DNA of 64,000 nucleotides, from the NCBI GenBank assembly GCA_015501055.1, contig JADNYV010000059.1:124001-188000 (forward strand), read 5' to 3'. The first letter of the stretch is position 1. Every line of letters begins with the position of its first letter. Made by a program: the position numbers and the translations under genes. Below, piece after piece: positions 24,301-35,914 of the stretch. The notes beneath the pieces were generated by a model. The model saw only the letters and a program-made list of their open reading frames with translations, was not told the DNA's origin and did not search any database. This DNA comes from Mucidula mucida. Its lineage: Eukaryota; Basidiomycota; Agaricomycetes; Agaricales; Physalacriaceae.

Positions 24301-25004
24301 AGGTCTACTATCTTCCAAAGATTGGCGAAGATCCTCTCAAATACAAGAAGCAGAGGAGATCAACTGGTGTCAGCGAGTCGTCCCCTCGGAAGGAGGCGTC
24401 CATATCGAGCGTGGTCCCAGGTTCGCCGTTGAAGCGGAAAGCGGTACACGACGACTTTGATGAAGATGAGAGCTCCGAGTCGTCCTCCAGCGAAAGTGAC
24501 GAAGACGATGATTATCGCGAGGAGCAGGAGGACGGGGAGCCGCCTGCGAAACGCGCGAGGCCCACGCAGGCTGAATCGACGGTGGCGGTAGCTGCTCCCG
24601 AACCAGCGCAACCCACTGATCCGCTTCCGCCGCCGTCCAGTCAAGGAGAGCCATCCAACCAACCACCCCCTTCCAGTCAAGCGGAACCGCCTACACAGGA
24701 TGCGCCATCTAGCCAAGCAGGACCGTCCACGCAGCCCAGCCAGCCACCACCCTTCAGCCAAACGACACAAGCCTCCGCCAGTACATCGAAGAAGGTTTCT
24801 AAACGCAAGCGCTTGGGGAGGGACATGCTGGAGTACAAGCCCAGCATGGAGGATCAGGAAGAGTCTGATGGTTTGAGTGACGAGCAGATTCCGCGCAAGA
24901 AGAAGGCGCCGAAGAGGGCGAGACCGGCTGCGGATGAAGAGGATGGTCGGAAACTCAAAAAGATGAAGGCTCGCGTCAGCGAGGTGATCGCGCCGGGACC
25001 TTAG
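18386..25004 (+). CDS. Giant acidic protein with F-box-like segment and RanBP2-type zinc finger
   Basis: Exons 18386-19252, 19299-22112, 22165-22526, 22579-23531 and 23585-25004 give about 2138 residues if one missing base near 19131-19142 is allowed for; the exon lengths then sum exactly to whole codons. The first 1300 residues are very rich in Glu, Asp, Pro, Val and Ser. Near residues 705-755 is an F-box-like motif (DSLPLPLIEVILKFIPDVES then SALVCQRFHAVLSQHPEW). Near 1537-1560 is a RanBP2-type finger, C-P-S-C then ten residues then C-T-V-C. The C-terminal third is Ser/Lys-rich with PSSQ-type repeats and nuclear-type KRAR stretches. Three short non-repetitive segments (NPYDKFTQPEFDAWI, FNAYLIGVIRQLVGLDLL, and the F-box) may be the folded parts. 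I do not recognise the whole protein. Confidence 0.75.
22293..22376 (+). repeat. Two 30-bp direct repeats inside the acidic-protein gene
   Basis: Copies at 22293-22322 and 22347-22376 differ at one base and encode DYANQDIQTH and DYANQDLQTH. The offset is 54 bp, so the reading frame is kept. Confidence 0.9.
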
Positions 25005-25299
25005 CATAGGCATTATTCCACTTGTATATAGTCACTTGTCTTCCATTTGTATTGTTACCACCGCACACATGTCTTCGAGCACTTGGAATTGCGAACTACA
25101 CGAAGCCATGGTCATATTCGCCCATATTTTTGTGTCCAAGTACATGTTGTATCAAGTATACACATCCGAAAAAAAAATAGCCATCAGGATTTTTGGCAGA
25201 CTAGACCTACTCGTATAGATAATGGTAAAAATACAGGACAAAAGCTGAGGAGGGGGATGTAATTTAGCGTTTAAACAGAGGGCAAATAATGGACAGGGA

Positions 25300-27909
25300 T
25301 CAATAATTCTGGGTAGCAGCAGACGAAGTCACGTTGGGGGTGGGTTTGCGGATGGAAGACTCGACCGTTTGAGGCGGGCTGGCGTTCCATTGCGGAGGGC
25401 GGAGGGCGGGCGGGATGTACTTGGCCATCTCGCCGCGGTCGACGTTGGCAAAGGCCGTCTTGAGCTGCGCATGGGAGAGGATGGGATGCCCGTCCTGTAT
25501 CCCCTCCATCTTCACCGATTCGATGTGCGGCATCGTCATGGCGGCGCGGCCAGTGCCATTCGTGGTAGTAGTCGGAGCAGGAAGGGGCGTCGAGATGGAA
25601 TTGCGCAGGTTGGACGCTTTGCGGATGTTGTTGAGGCCAGGGCCGGAGAGGAGAAGTTGGGAGGAGACAGAGGCGGGGTGTTGGTGCACGGATGTGCGCG
25701 AGGCGGGAACGACGTTTGAAGCGTTGGCAAAGCCAAACTTGAACGGAACGACGGTCTCCTTCTTCCCTTCGGGCGTCTGCCTGACAATGGAAGGATCTGT
25801 AATCAGGGCGGGGTCGACGTCGGCCACGAGATGCATCGAATGGCTTAGATGGAGGGACCCGTAATCGTCCACCAGCATCCTATCCTGCTCTTCTGAACCC
25901 TCGGGTGGAACAAGAGGTGCATCATCAGTATCGTAGCGCCACCGTTCGGCTAATCTGCGTTGTCTTTCTACTTCTTCAGCATCGCCCTCATCTGGAACAT
26001 GTTGGCGCGCCCTGTAATTGGGAACAGTCGGAGCACACGCTCTTCGTCTGTCAACCATCATGCGACCGCCACGACCGACCCGCGTACGGACGGCAAGTGG
26101 TTGACGTTCTCTCAGTGTCCGCTCAGAATCTTGTTCAGGGTCTGAAGACGACGCTTTCTGCCATAATGGTGTACCCGATGGCAGGATAAACTTGAATTGG
26201 CGGGCAGCATAAGGAACGATTGGAGCAACGTAGGCGTTCTGTATGATTGAACGCGTCAGTGAGGGGAATTTCGAAGGTTTACTAGAAACCTACGTCAATC
26301 ATATTCTCCCAGTCTTGGTCCATTTCCTTGCGCCTAAGAAGCGCTGTTTCAATCTCAGTGGCCACGATCGAAGAGCGATGGCTTGGCCGGAGAGCAGCTT
26401 CTGCCCGAGAAGATGGAGCAACAGACAGAGAATCTCTTTTGTGATGAGAATGGGATACTCTTGAACGCCTGCAAAAGGCAATCAGACACGATGACTGAAG
26501 TGGCAAACAAAAAACATACGTGTCGACTTTCTTGGCCGGTGGCTTTTCCTTGTCGAGTAGTAGCTTTTCATCGTCTGCTTTTGAGCCCAGTGATGGGTTG
26601 GCGCGTTTCAAATCGACCATTTCCATTCTAAGGCGCCATACAGGGAAAGTCGCGTCAAGCGCCTTGCTCTTCATATCTTCCCTGCTCAAGATCTTTCGCG
26701 CCATCTCGAGAGGTTCCAAGAATTGTTTTTGTAACGCAGCAAGCTTTTCCGAAGGATTGACCTGAGACGCACGCGTCTTTCGGACGGCCTTTACTTCGCG
26801 ATGTCTGAAACAAACGTAGGATTCATTCAGCGTGTCCGATTCGTCTCCCTAAACAGAGAAAGGTGTCAAAGCTGATACAACGATCGCAAGGAACAAACGT
26901 ACATTGAGCGTTGGTATGATTCGGTGGCCACCTCGCTCCATCTTTCGCTGTCTCCAATATGGATAGACTACGCGCGCCATCCGTAGCAACTGAGGCGGCT
27001 GTGGGGTCCACACTGGAACTTCAAAAAGTGCAAAAAGGTTGGCAGGCAAGGGCTGGGCAAAGACATCTTGATAGGTGGAGAACTCCGGGAACTCCATTCC
27101 ACTCTGGAGACTCTGCAGATACGCGATAATCAGACGCGACCCATGGGAATGGGGAAATAAAGCACTCACATGATGCAGATATTCCGTCTCCTCGTGCGTT
27201 ATCAGCTCAAATAGACCCATCACCAGCTCAAACTCGTCCTCGGACATTGTGATGGGAGGTACCGACTCTGCCTCCTTGCCTTTAGCTTTCGTACTACGAC
27301 CAGATGATCTAGGCGTCGACAGTGCAGCCAGTGCGCTAGTGCCCTCGCCACGGGCCTCCTCGTTGATACGGTCGACCCATTCCTTATCTTTCTCATCCAT
27401 GTAGTAGCAGATGCCATGGGCAAGGCCACCATTGCTGGACTCCTCGACGGTGCGAGATGAGCAGACGTAGGTGGACGGATCTTTATATCGATTGGAGGGA
27501 TAAAGTTGAGTGTAATTGTCGACGATGCCGGTCGAGTCGGGAGTCGGGATGTACGCGGCGGGCGCGGCGCTGCTACTGGACGTCGCGCCGGCATTGTCTG
27601 CCTGTGCCGCCGCCGCTGCCGACAAGACTTGTTGCAAATGGTGTTCCTGTGTATTTGTCAGCAAACCGCGGAACGCACAGCCACGGCAAAAAGCGACGCG
27701 GCGAGCTCTGATTGGCCGAGGCGACTACTCACATTTGCGTCTTCCTGGTCGACGCCAAAGACTCTTTGCTGTTGTCGGGTCTTCTCGGTATCGTCGTCGA
27801 GAATGCTGGTGTCTGCTTGGTGTTCGCCGACGTGAATTCGGAGCCGCGTCTTGAAGGTAACCCGATTGCGATTCCTGCTGGAAGGCAACGGTGCTGGCTG
27901 GCGGACCAT
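25300..27909 (-). CDS. EPL1: Enhancer of polycomb-like protein 1, NuA4 acetyltransferase subunit
   Basis: Six exons (27733-27909, 27170-27646, 26903-27112, 26520-26848, 26294-26468, 25300-26238) give 768 residues with all frames closed. N-terminal EPcA-type blocks are NRVTFKTRLRIHVGE, EEHHLQQVL-like HHLQQVL, IPTPDSTGIVDNYTQLYP, EFELVMGLFELITHEETEYL, PEFSTYQDVFAQPLP and VVYPYWRQRKMERGGHRIIP. YVCFRHREVKAVRKTR is the strongly conserved segment after it. In yeast, Epl1 anchors the Esa1-containing module of NuA4 in the nucleus. The C-terminal third is low-complexity, as usual. Introns are 51-86 nt, all GT-AG. Confidence 0.93.
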
Positions 27910-28222
27910 AACATTGAAAGACTCGGCGAGGTAGCAGGATAAAAGGCCTCGAAAACTGGAATGGCAAGTGTCGGTGTCGCGTCTACTGGCTCGTCCCGCT
28001 CGAATGCTGCTGCCTGCGCGCGGTGACCGATTCGTGATCGGGAAGGCTTTGAACCGACGCCGCGTGTTTGTTCAAGTCACACGCTCTTAGCAAATCAGTA
28101 GCAAATCAAGGTCCAAAAGTCACACCACTCCAACCTGCACTGCCAGGCCTACCCCACAGAATATACAGACGCCATGTAATACCCGTATAGATACACATAG
28201 ATGGGGCAAACACATACCACAG
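27910..28222. other. Intergenic, no gene seen
   Basis: This is the upstream region of EPL1 and the 3' flank of the next gene. Nothing coding is supported. Confidence 0.4.
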
Positions 28223-29849
28223 TTACTTTCTAGCTCCCCGCTTCGCCTTTGGCGGCGGTTCATCATCACTGTCACTGCCATCCCGCGGTCTTTTTCGCGT
28301 CGCCGCTTTCATCTTCGCGTTCTTCCGAGGTTTCTCGTCATCATCTTCGCTGGCATGCTGTTTGCCTTTTGTCGACGCGTCCTCGACGCCCTCGTCTTCC
28401 GAGGCTGACCCGAATGGGTCCTCGTTCTGTTTCTTCTTCTTGAGCTTCGGCTTGGCATCCACTTTCTTTTCATCTTTATCCTTTGTTTCAGTCTTTGTGG
28501 ATGAACCAGCGGCAGCAGGTGGCTTCTTGAGATCGGCGTAAAAGGCGTCTTTCATTTCCTGACAGATTGACGCGTCGAACATGACATTTTCGGTGTGAGA
28601 AATTCACATACCTTTATCTCGGAGTCTTTGATAAAATCTGTCGCTTTCAATATCTGTCATTAACGTGAGTGTATATCAGCATGAAGAGGAAACACCGTAC
28701 TGTTGACGGCATGCCAGACGGATGTTTGCTTTTGATGCCTGAAACAATATTAGAACACGTCCCAAGACGCGTCGCGGATTGACTTACCTATCACGGTGTA
28801 TAGGTCTGACTTTACTCCGGATAAGTTCATTCCATGATGTCTGAGGAGGACTTTCATAACCTGTTCAACGATTGGTGCAAGACACGTATCACACCAAGCG
28901 GGAACAAACCTCTTCCACGCTATCCTTGTCGTACACATTTGGCATGTAGATGCATATGACGTGTTGGTAATGTGGCACTTCCTCCCTCGGACACGTAGAA
29001 ACTTTGGCGCAGTAAGCAGCGGTTGATGACAGAGGACCGTATATCAATGATTCTAGAAGAACATGAGCAGGATTCGCGTGCCGTAGTAGAAAAGACGTAC
29101 TCGCGAGACTACTCCATATAGTGTCGACCTTGTCACTTCCGGCAAACGTTAGCCTGGCAAAGGATTAAGGACAATACCGGAATGCGGGATGTATAATTGC
29201 CATTTTCCATTGCAGTATTTTCGTCGGATTGATATCTCTCGAAGCTTTTCGGCGGCTTCCGCTTGAACCTGGTGCAAAGAATATATTTTATAATCAGCGA
29301 AGAGCAGAAAGACAAGAGACTGACGCGCCTGTTCTCGTACTTCTTTCTTGCTCTTCGTCCCTTTCTTTTTGCTAGCGCGTAGCGGGATAGATGCGTCATT
29401 CTACACGTTGTTAAGAACATATCTTTAGTCGGTTGCTGCTGCTCACCTGAATGTCTTCCACCTTCTTTGTAGTCGCGTCCACTACGCAGGATGAGCATTC
29501 GTAACAGCTCGAAAGACGTATACACTCACAAACTGCCGTCGCCTCAGCCAATGTCTCCGACATGTCGTCTCCCTCTTCCGGGCCTGATTCACGCGTAACC
29601 CATATCCACTGGAAGACCTGGTGAGTTCACTGGCCACTGCTCGTATGTTATGGAGCCTACTGGCTTCGTTCCGTCGTCCTGAACCATTGAGGGACGACAC
29701 TGAATGTTTGTGGCTTAAGACACTTCAAGCAGAAAGGATGAGGAACGAACTTTGGCCAAGAAATTGTCGAGCGAGGTCGTTGCCTCATCTACAGGCTTGA
29801 ACCATGAGTATGGATCTTTGAGCGGAATAGTGTCTTCCTTGTTGAACAT
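28223..29849 (-). CDS. DUF1917/UPF0696 (eIF4E-like fold) family protein, 12 exons
   Basis: Exons 29751-29849, 29661-29699, 29530-29608, 29447-29481, 29329-29400, 29186-29268, 29101-29135, 28910-29052, 28788-28860, 28701-28738, 28612-28653 and 28223-28558 give exactly 358 codons. Recognisable blocks are WIWVTRESGPEEGDDMSETL, VEDIQNDASIPLRASKKKG, VQAEAAEKLREISIRRKYCN, GKWQLYIPDKVDTIWSSLAK, AYCAKVSTCPREE, HVICIYMPNVYDKDSVEEV and SDLYTVIGIKSKHPSGMPST. I recall this pattern from the fungal DUF1917/C11orf68 family, whose function is unknown. The tail is Lys-rich and acidic (PPPKAKRGARK), suggesting nuclear location. Two introns need GC donors (29269-29328 and 29136-29185); the second has a weak site, GCATTC. 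Confidence 0.8.
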
Positions 29850-31228
29850 GTTGGTGAGAGTGTAAGTGAGCTCCGTAAAGGGGTGTAACCAGTTGTGACG
29901 ATCGGCGCACGTGCTCGTGAAACTTGAAGCTGGCGCGCGCCGCGCCATCACAAGTCGCTGGTCTTTTACCAGCATCTGAACTTTGACTGCCAGCTGCTTG
30001 CCTGTCCGCTTTCTTTGAGAACCCGCTATAGAATAGCTGCCTCGTGCAGGTCCATACTACAATACATCTCTGTTGTTGGTACCATTCGACTCTTTCGACG
30101 GTCGCCGGTGTCACGAACAGAATTAGCCGTTCCGGGTCCGAGTCTTCCGTGTACGTGAACTGCTTGACCTTCGTCTGGCTCACAGAAACCATCCTTACAC
30201 GCTTTAAGTGAAAGTAGTGCTTCATTCCACAAGAATTTCCCAGCACAATCTGCTGTTGGAGATGGATGGTTCTGACGAATAAGAGGTAAGGATCTATGTC
30301 TTCGCAAGGCCGCCTCTGACTCTTGTATTTGGAGGAGGACCTCATGGGACCTTATTCGCTTGACAAATCCCAGAGTAGGCGATCAGTCATGGATCTAGTA
30401 GTACTAACTATGCACGGGCCTTGATCATCATCTTGGCCTTTAAACGCCAGTAAGGTGCACCATGGATACCTATAGGTGATGAAAACACGCTTCCAAATCT
30501 CTACGCACGAGACGGAGCCGAACTGTGGCGCACCATTAAAGAAGGTCGTGTCAACAACGAGAGGGAACGCAGATATACTTCCAAAGCTTTGTTAGTCAGG
30601 GTAAGAATGCGATTTAGTGTTCGCGGACTCAGATATAAAACGATGAAGCGTCTTTGAGTTTCAACTCAAAACGACAGGAAAACAGTGCATACTTTGTGTC
30701 AATTCTACACTTTTGGATCATAGTAGCTGCTGAAATTTAGTAGTAAGGGAATATTTCATGTACTTTCCATGCATACAAGCTCTGCATAACATTTATGACT
30801 GAGGGCGGAAAGCGGGATACTGTATTTTTTAGACTCCGAACTGATGTGCCCTTAGAACACAGCCTGCCGATCCACGCATCCAATTTGTCTTGCACTGACG
30901 CGTCGATGCACTTTGTACAGCCCACTTGGACTCGCAGAACCTCCAAAGACTGGAATGCATTCTTAGTGCTGGTGTTTTGCAGCGATTGACGCTTCGCGTC
31001 GGCCGTCTTGTTGAATGTTTATGACATTTCTTCATTAACATTCATCACCTCCTCTTCCTCCGTTTGTTTCTTCGCCAAGACATGATCTGCACTGTCCCTG
31101 TGCCAGAATTGATCGTATTCAGTTGTCTATGTCGACCCCTTTACTTGCATTCGACCATAAAAATGGTCATACGGAAATGTCGAGCCTTGTCGATTTTGTG
31201 GCCTCCCTCACTTCCCTCGACGGCCGAC
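29850..31228. other. Divergent intergenic region, no confident gene
   Basis: A minus-strand ORF at 29785-30345 overlaps the previous gene's first exon in another frame and shows no family motif. Nothing else is convincing. The region separates two divergently transcribed genes. Confidence 0.35.
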
Positions 31229-34200
31229 ATGTCTTCGCCACTCGACCAAGGAGCTCAGGCTGCCGCTAATGAGCGCAATTTCACGCCTTCCGCCGTTGCG
31301 TATCAATTCCTGATCATGGCTGGTGCCTCGGTTCGTTGCCTTACTCTTTCTTGGGATCTGAATGTTACTCATATATCCTCAGCTCGTCACGATAATTGGT
31401 TTCAATATCATACGCCCAATGCACAAGGTAAGTGCTCTCCTACCAAAGGCGGTACATGTCTCAATCCCAGAACTTCAGAGGATCTATCAACCAAAAGTCA
31501 AGTATCATGTTGGCGACAAAGAACCGCCTAAAATCTCCAGTTCTTTCTGTGGCTGGATATCCCCCGTGGTGCGCACGAGAGAGGCTGAGCTTTTGGACAA
31601 GATTGGGCTCGATGGTGTCACGTTCCTTCGCTTCATGGGTCTTCTTCGCGTTCTCTTCACTGGGACCGCCATCATCGCCTGTGGTATCCTCATCCCAATC
31701 GATATCATCTACAACCGTGCGGGTGTTCCAGATTGGAAGCGTGACCTCCTCAGCATGTCTACCATACGCGACGTGAAGGGCCACAGTCTATACGCGCACA
31801 TCGCCGTCACGTATATGATCACGTTCCTTGTTGTCGGCCTCGTCTACATTTACTGGCGCGACATGCTCAAACTTCGAAACCAGTGGTTCCGCTCCCCTGA
31901 ACATATGAACGCGTTCTATGCTCGAACGTTGTGCATCACGCATGTTCCAGGCAGTCTCCAGTCGGACGCAGGCATTTCCAAGGTTCTCGACAGCGTGAAG
32001 ATGCCTTATCCTGCCACGGCGGTGCACATTGGGCGACAGGTCGGCCGCTTACCAGAGCTAATCGAGTATCACAACAACACCGTCCGTGAACTCGAGGTTG
32101 TCCTGGTCAAGCATCTCAAAGGTGGAAAGGTCGCCGCCAAACGTCCCACTGTTAGGCTTGGTGGTTGCTGTGGTTTTGGCGGTGTAGAAAAGGATGCTAT
32201 CGAGTTTTACACGCAAGTTGTCTCATTCATACAACGTATCCTATTTACCGTTTTCTATATAGCGCGAAACTCAAGCGAACTGAAGCGGCTGTGAATAATT
32301 ATCGGAATCAGATGGACAGCAGGAAAGCAGAACGATATGGATTTGCTTCGCTGGCCGCCGTTCACTACGCCCATATTGCCGCACGGAAACTGGCTGGCAA
32401 GAGCCCGAAAGGAACGAATATCACATTGTCCCCGAACCCGAAAGATATCGTGAGTCTTCTTTGGTGTGCTGGAACTTTCAGCTCATCATGCACAGATTTG
32501 GGAAAACATGAACATGACATCAGGAGCGTTATCTCGTCGGAAACTACTTGGATTTTTCTACTTGGGCGTCATCTGTTTTCTTAGTTTGATCCCAATGTTC
32601 CTTCTCTCCGCGTTGGCCAACTTGGACGCCGTAAGTACCAAACTCTCCTTTCTAATTCATTTCTCAACAAGCTCGTAGGTTGCCGCGTTCGCCTATCTTC
32701 CATGGTTGCAAAAGTGGGCCAAAAATTCGGAAACATCATTCGCTATGTGCAGGGTGTGGTAGCTCCCGCTCTTTCAGCATTGTTTGGTTTCTTCCTCCCA
32801 AAGATCATGCGTTGGTTATCACAGTACATGGGTGGTCTCACGCATGCTCGCCTGGACAGAGCCGTTGTGGCGCGCTTCTTCGCATTCAACGTCATTACTC
32901 AATTAATCATATTCACGCTAATCGGTGTTGTCTTCAGTAAGTCTCCCATATCTCGGTCACAGCCATTATTAAACCTTCCACAGACGCGGCAGCTCAAGTA
33001 GTAGCTCTGATTAATCGCAAGGAATCGTTCAAGAACATCATTGCGAACTTTGATCGTAAGTTCGGGCAGAAATTTCCGATGTGGTTCTGAGGTTGATTCG
33101 TGCTATAGAGCTTCCCGAGACGATCAACGAAACGTACATCAACCAGTCGTCTTATTGGTTGCAATACTTTGCGTGAGTCATATCGCTACCGCTACTTCGC
33201 TCTCAAAATATCTCCACAGCTTCCGTTTCTTTGCTACTCTCCTTTTCGACTTGGGCCAAGCGTCGGCCTCATTTGGATCTCATTCAAAACCCAGTAAGGA
33301 ACAATCATCTATAACGATACCGGTCTGATTGTTACGCACTCAGTATGTTCGGACGTACACCTCGGGACATAAAGGATTGGACGCAGCCAGCCCCATTTGA
33401 GTATGCGTTAATCTACGCGAACATGCTCTTCTTGGTAGCAGTTGCATTTCTCTTTGCGCCACTGGCGCCACTCGTCGCATTAGTAGCCGCGATTGTGTTC
33501 TGGTTGAACTCGTGGGTGTTCAAATATAACCTGATGTACGTGTTCGTGACAAAAGTTGAAACCGGCGGGGTAAGTTACATTCTTCATTCCCCGAGTCAAA
33601 GGATTCTAATCAAATGTCCTTTTCAAGCGCCTATGGAATGTTGTGATAAACCGGCTCCTCTTTTGCGTTATGTTAATGCAGGCGTTGATGGTGCTAAGTA
33701 TGGTCTATCCGTCAATATGGTTACTCCGCGCTAACTAATATTGTTGTATAGCCATCGGCCTCCAGGATAGATTCAAGTCATTCTTGTGGATTTCTACAAT
33801 ACCGCCCATTCTCATCATCATCGTGTTCAAATGGTTCATCACACGGAAGTTCATTCGGTCGTTCAGTTATTATATTCCGACGCAGGATGAACTGAGGACG
33901 GCGAAGGTGCATTCTGGACGGGGAGATGTCAAGGGACACAGACTCGAGAACCGTTTTGGACATCCCGCACTACACGCCGAGTTGTTCACGCCTATGCTGC
34001 ATGCGGATATGTTGCCGTTATTACGAGGAGTATACGGCGGAGCCGTGACTGAGGACAAGACGACAACTAAATTGAAGGAGTATGGAGGCCAGCGAGTAGA
34101 CGCCCAGGTCATTGATGGACTGAAAATTGCTGCCGTTGCTCAGGTAAATCACAATCCTTATCTGTTCCCTTCTCGCTGTCTAACGACGTTCGATAGAAGG

Positions 34201-34669
34201 ATCTCGAGTATGACCCAGGACTTTACCAGAGGAATTATGCAAACACCCTCGAATGGGACGGACGCTCAATGACCACTTCTACAGTATTTGGCACGAGCGC
34301 TTATACGCCTTCTATCATGAGCTCTGTCATGCCTAGACCCCCTCGGAATACTCCGCGTACACTGCGTATGGTAGCCCTCAGCCTCTCCTGGCGCCAACCA
34401 ACAACAGCACGAGCTATTTTGACCAGCGACCCCAACATATGTCCATGTATTCGACCTCTCAGGTGGTGATGGAACAGCCTCGTTTTGGGCCTATTCAGGA
34501 AGACGTGCATGGGAATTATTCACACCAGCAGACGCCGAGCTTTGCTACGCAGCACACCCGAACATCGACGCTTGTTCCTCCGTATGTGCAAAGGACGGGA
34601 TCGCCAATGCCATACACGCATGATGATCAACATGGATCGCCGACGTTTAACCCATATCTTATGAACTAA
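31229..34669 (+). CDS. DUF221/CSC1-type (OSCA/TMEM63) channel protein, three apparent frame breaks
   Basis: Thirteen exons (31229-31330, 31383-31427, 31479-32212, 32263-32449, 32496-32630, 32679-32936, 32984-33055, 33109-33172, 33220-33293, 33344-33569, 33628-33697, 33752-34143, 34197-34669) give about 944 residues if three bases are added. Family blocks are YQPKVKYHVGDKEPPKISSS, KIGLDGVTFLRF, TEAAVNNYRNQMD, ALFGFFLPKIMRWLSQYMGG, ARLDRAVVARFFAFNVI, NQSSYWLQYF, FGRTPRDIKDWTQP and FEYALIYANMLF. CSC1/OSCA proteins are membrane channels gated by osmotic or mechanical stress. Homology changes frame by one base near 32745-32752, 33259-33263 and 34336-34345. Intron 32213-32262 has a GCAAGT donor. 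The family is secure; the integrity of this copy is not. Confidence 0.9.
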
Positions 34670-34763
34670 AAATCTACATAATATTTCTTTACTTGACGGC
34701 TCTCTGAACATGTATCGCACGAAACTTGTATACTAGTTTACATCTTGGTCTTATACCACGATC

Positions 34764-35497
34764 ATGACGACATTGGATTCATTTATAACGCGCTCGAGAG
34801 CTCTTCCTGTTCCTATTGCCACGTCGCAGGAAATCCGCGACCGTGGGTCCACATTCGTCGGAACTATATTCCGATGTAGCACGGTCGAGCAAGCGCGTGT
34901 GTGCATTCAGCACCTCAGAAATGTCATCCATGGGAACAAACCTGCCTCGCACGAGATTGCCGCCTGGCGCTGCATGGCGTTGAAACAGAAACAAAGGGCT
35001 GGGCGGCCCAGATGATTTGAAGTACGCAACGGGAGCGAGGATGACGGGGAGCAGTGGGCTGGCGAGCGCGTTCTCAAGGTCATGAAAGCAGAAGCAGTGA
35101 TCGATGCCGTTCTCGTCGTTAGTCGGTGGTAAGAAAACTAACTACTCAATCTCTCAACTCGATTTAAGGTTTGTTACTCAGGTATGGAGGAACTATGCTC
35201 GGCCCAGTACGCTTCACGCACATCGAGACCTGCGCGACGGAAGTCTGCCATGCGTTCAAACAGCAGGAAGAGCTTGACGAAGCCGTGCTCATGCTCTCGG
35301 CGCTAGATGAAGAGTTAAGCTCCCTACGAAGCCAGCTGAATGCGCTCAATGAAGGAGGCGCTGCATCTAGCACTCCCAAACCTCCAACGTATCCGGAGTG
35401 GACTGTCGCGGAGCTCGCAAAGGCTAAGCGCCTGGTCAAGGCTCGGGAAAACGCGATCAGGAGCGTGAAAAGCCTGATTGAAGAAAAAAGGCAATAA
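34764..35497 (+). CDS. IMPACT/UPF0029 domain protein with frame breaks
   Basis: Exons 34764-35128 and 35182-35497. The N-terminal part (DRGSTFVGTIFRCST, HEIAAWRCMALKQ), the middle (GLGGPDD then FEVRNGSEDDGEQWAGERV, VIDAVLVVSRW) and the end (YGGTMLGPVRFTHIETCATE) match the UPF0029 domain of IMPACT/Yih1. No RWD domain precedes it, unlike Yih1, which binds Gcn1 to restrain Gcn2. A C-terminal coiled-coil-like Glu/Lys segment follows. The pieces lie in different frames: a net two-base loss near 34990-34996 and a one-base loss in a T run near 35015-35019. The total missing length is three bases, so the ends agree. Confidence 0.8.
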
Positions 35498-35914
35498 CAG
35501 CTTTTGAAGGGGTAAGCATTTGGGTCTCCGATGTTTGCAGCAAAGCCTCATGTTCTCACAAAGGTGCGCTTTGAACCTTCCTCTTTTGGTATTGAGAACT
35601 AAACGATTGGTCCTGGTCAGCGGAGGAAGAAGCACGAGTTTAAGGCTCGGGTGGACTGGTCCAGCCAACCGGAAGTTAATGATAAGGTGTTACGATGGTG
35701 GCGTCGGTACGCACATTAGCCTTGAGGAGTCCGGAATTATATCGCGATGTCTAGGTTCAGTGCGGGCCTGGTTATCGATAGCGATTGTGTATCATGTAGA
35801 ACTTTTCACCGAAATTGGAGTGACGCTTGCGAGTCGGGAATTCAGAAATGACAAGAGGGAGATGAAATTGAACGCAATAATGTAACGCAAACGTATTAAA
35901 CCCATCAAAGCTAA
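35498..35914. other. Intergenic between convergent genes
   Basis: No gene is supported between the IMPACT-domain gene and the RER1 stop codon on the other strand. Confidence 0.4.

Noticed and set aside
24360..25013. 217-residue minus-strand ORF
   Set aside because: Arg/Leu-rich shadow of the Ser/Pro/Glu-rich C-terminal part of the large gene.
29609..29660. A frameshift in the DUF1917 gene near WIWVTRES
   Set aside because: A normal 52-nt GT-AG intron (29609-29660) restores the frame fully.
28223..30345. First thought to be a Ku80-like gene because of an Asp/Lys-rich tail and a helical segment
   Set aside because: After splicing, the motif order (AKVST, HVICIYMP, DLYTVIGIKS) fits DUF1917; no Ku beta-barrel or von Willebrand-type start is present.
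29785..30345. 186-residue ORF upstream of the DUF1917 gene as an extra N-terminal exon
   Set aside because: No motif, and the chosen start at 29849 already gives a closed 12-exon model; the ORF runs through the first exon in another frame.
32700..32790. An intron to explain the frame change in the DUF221 gene
   Set aside because: The only GT-AG option is about 31 nt and would delete conserved residues; a missing base is simpler.
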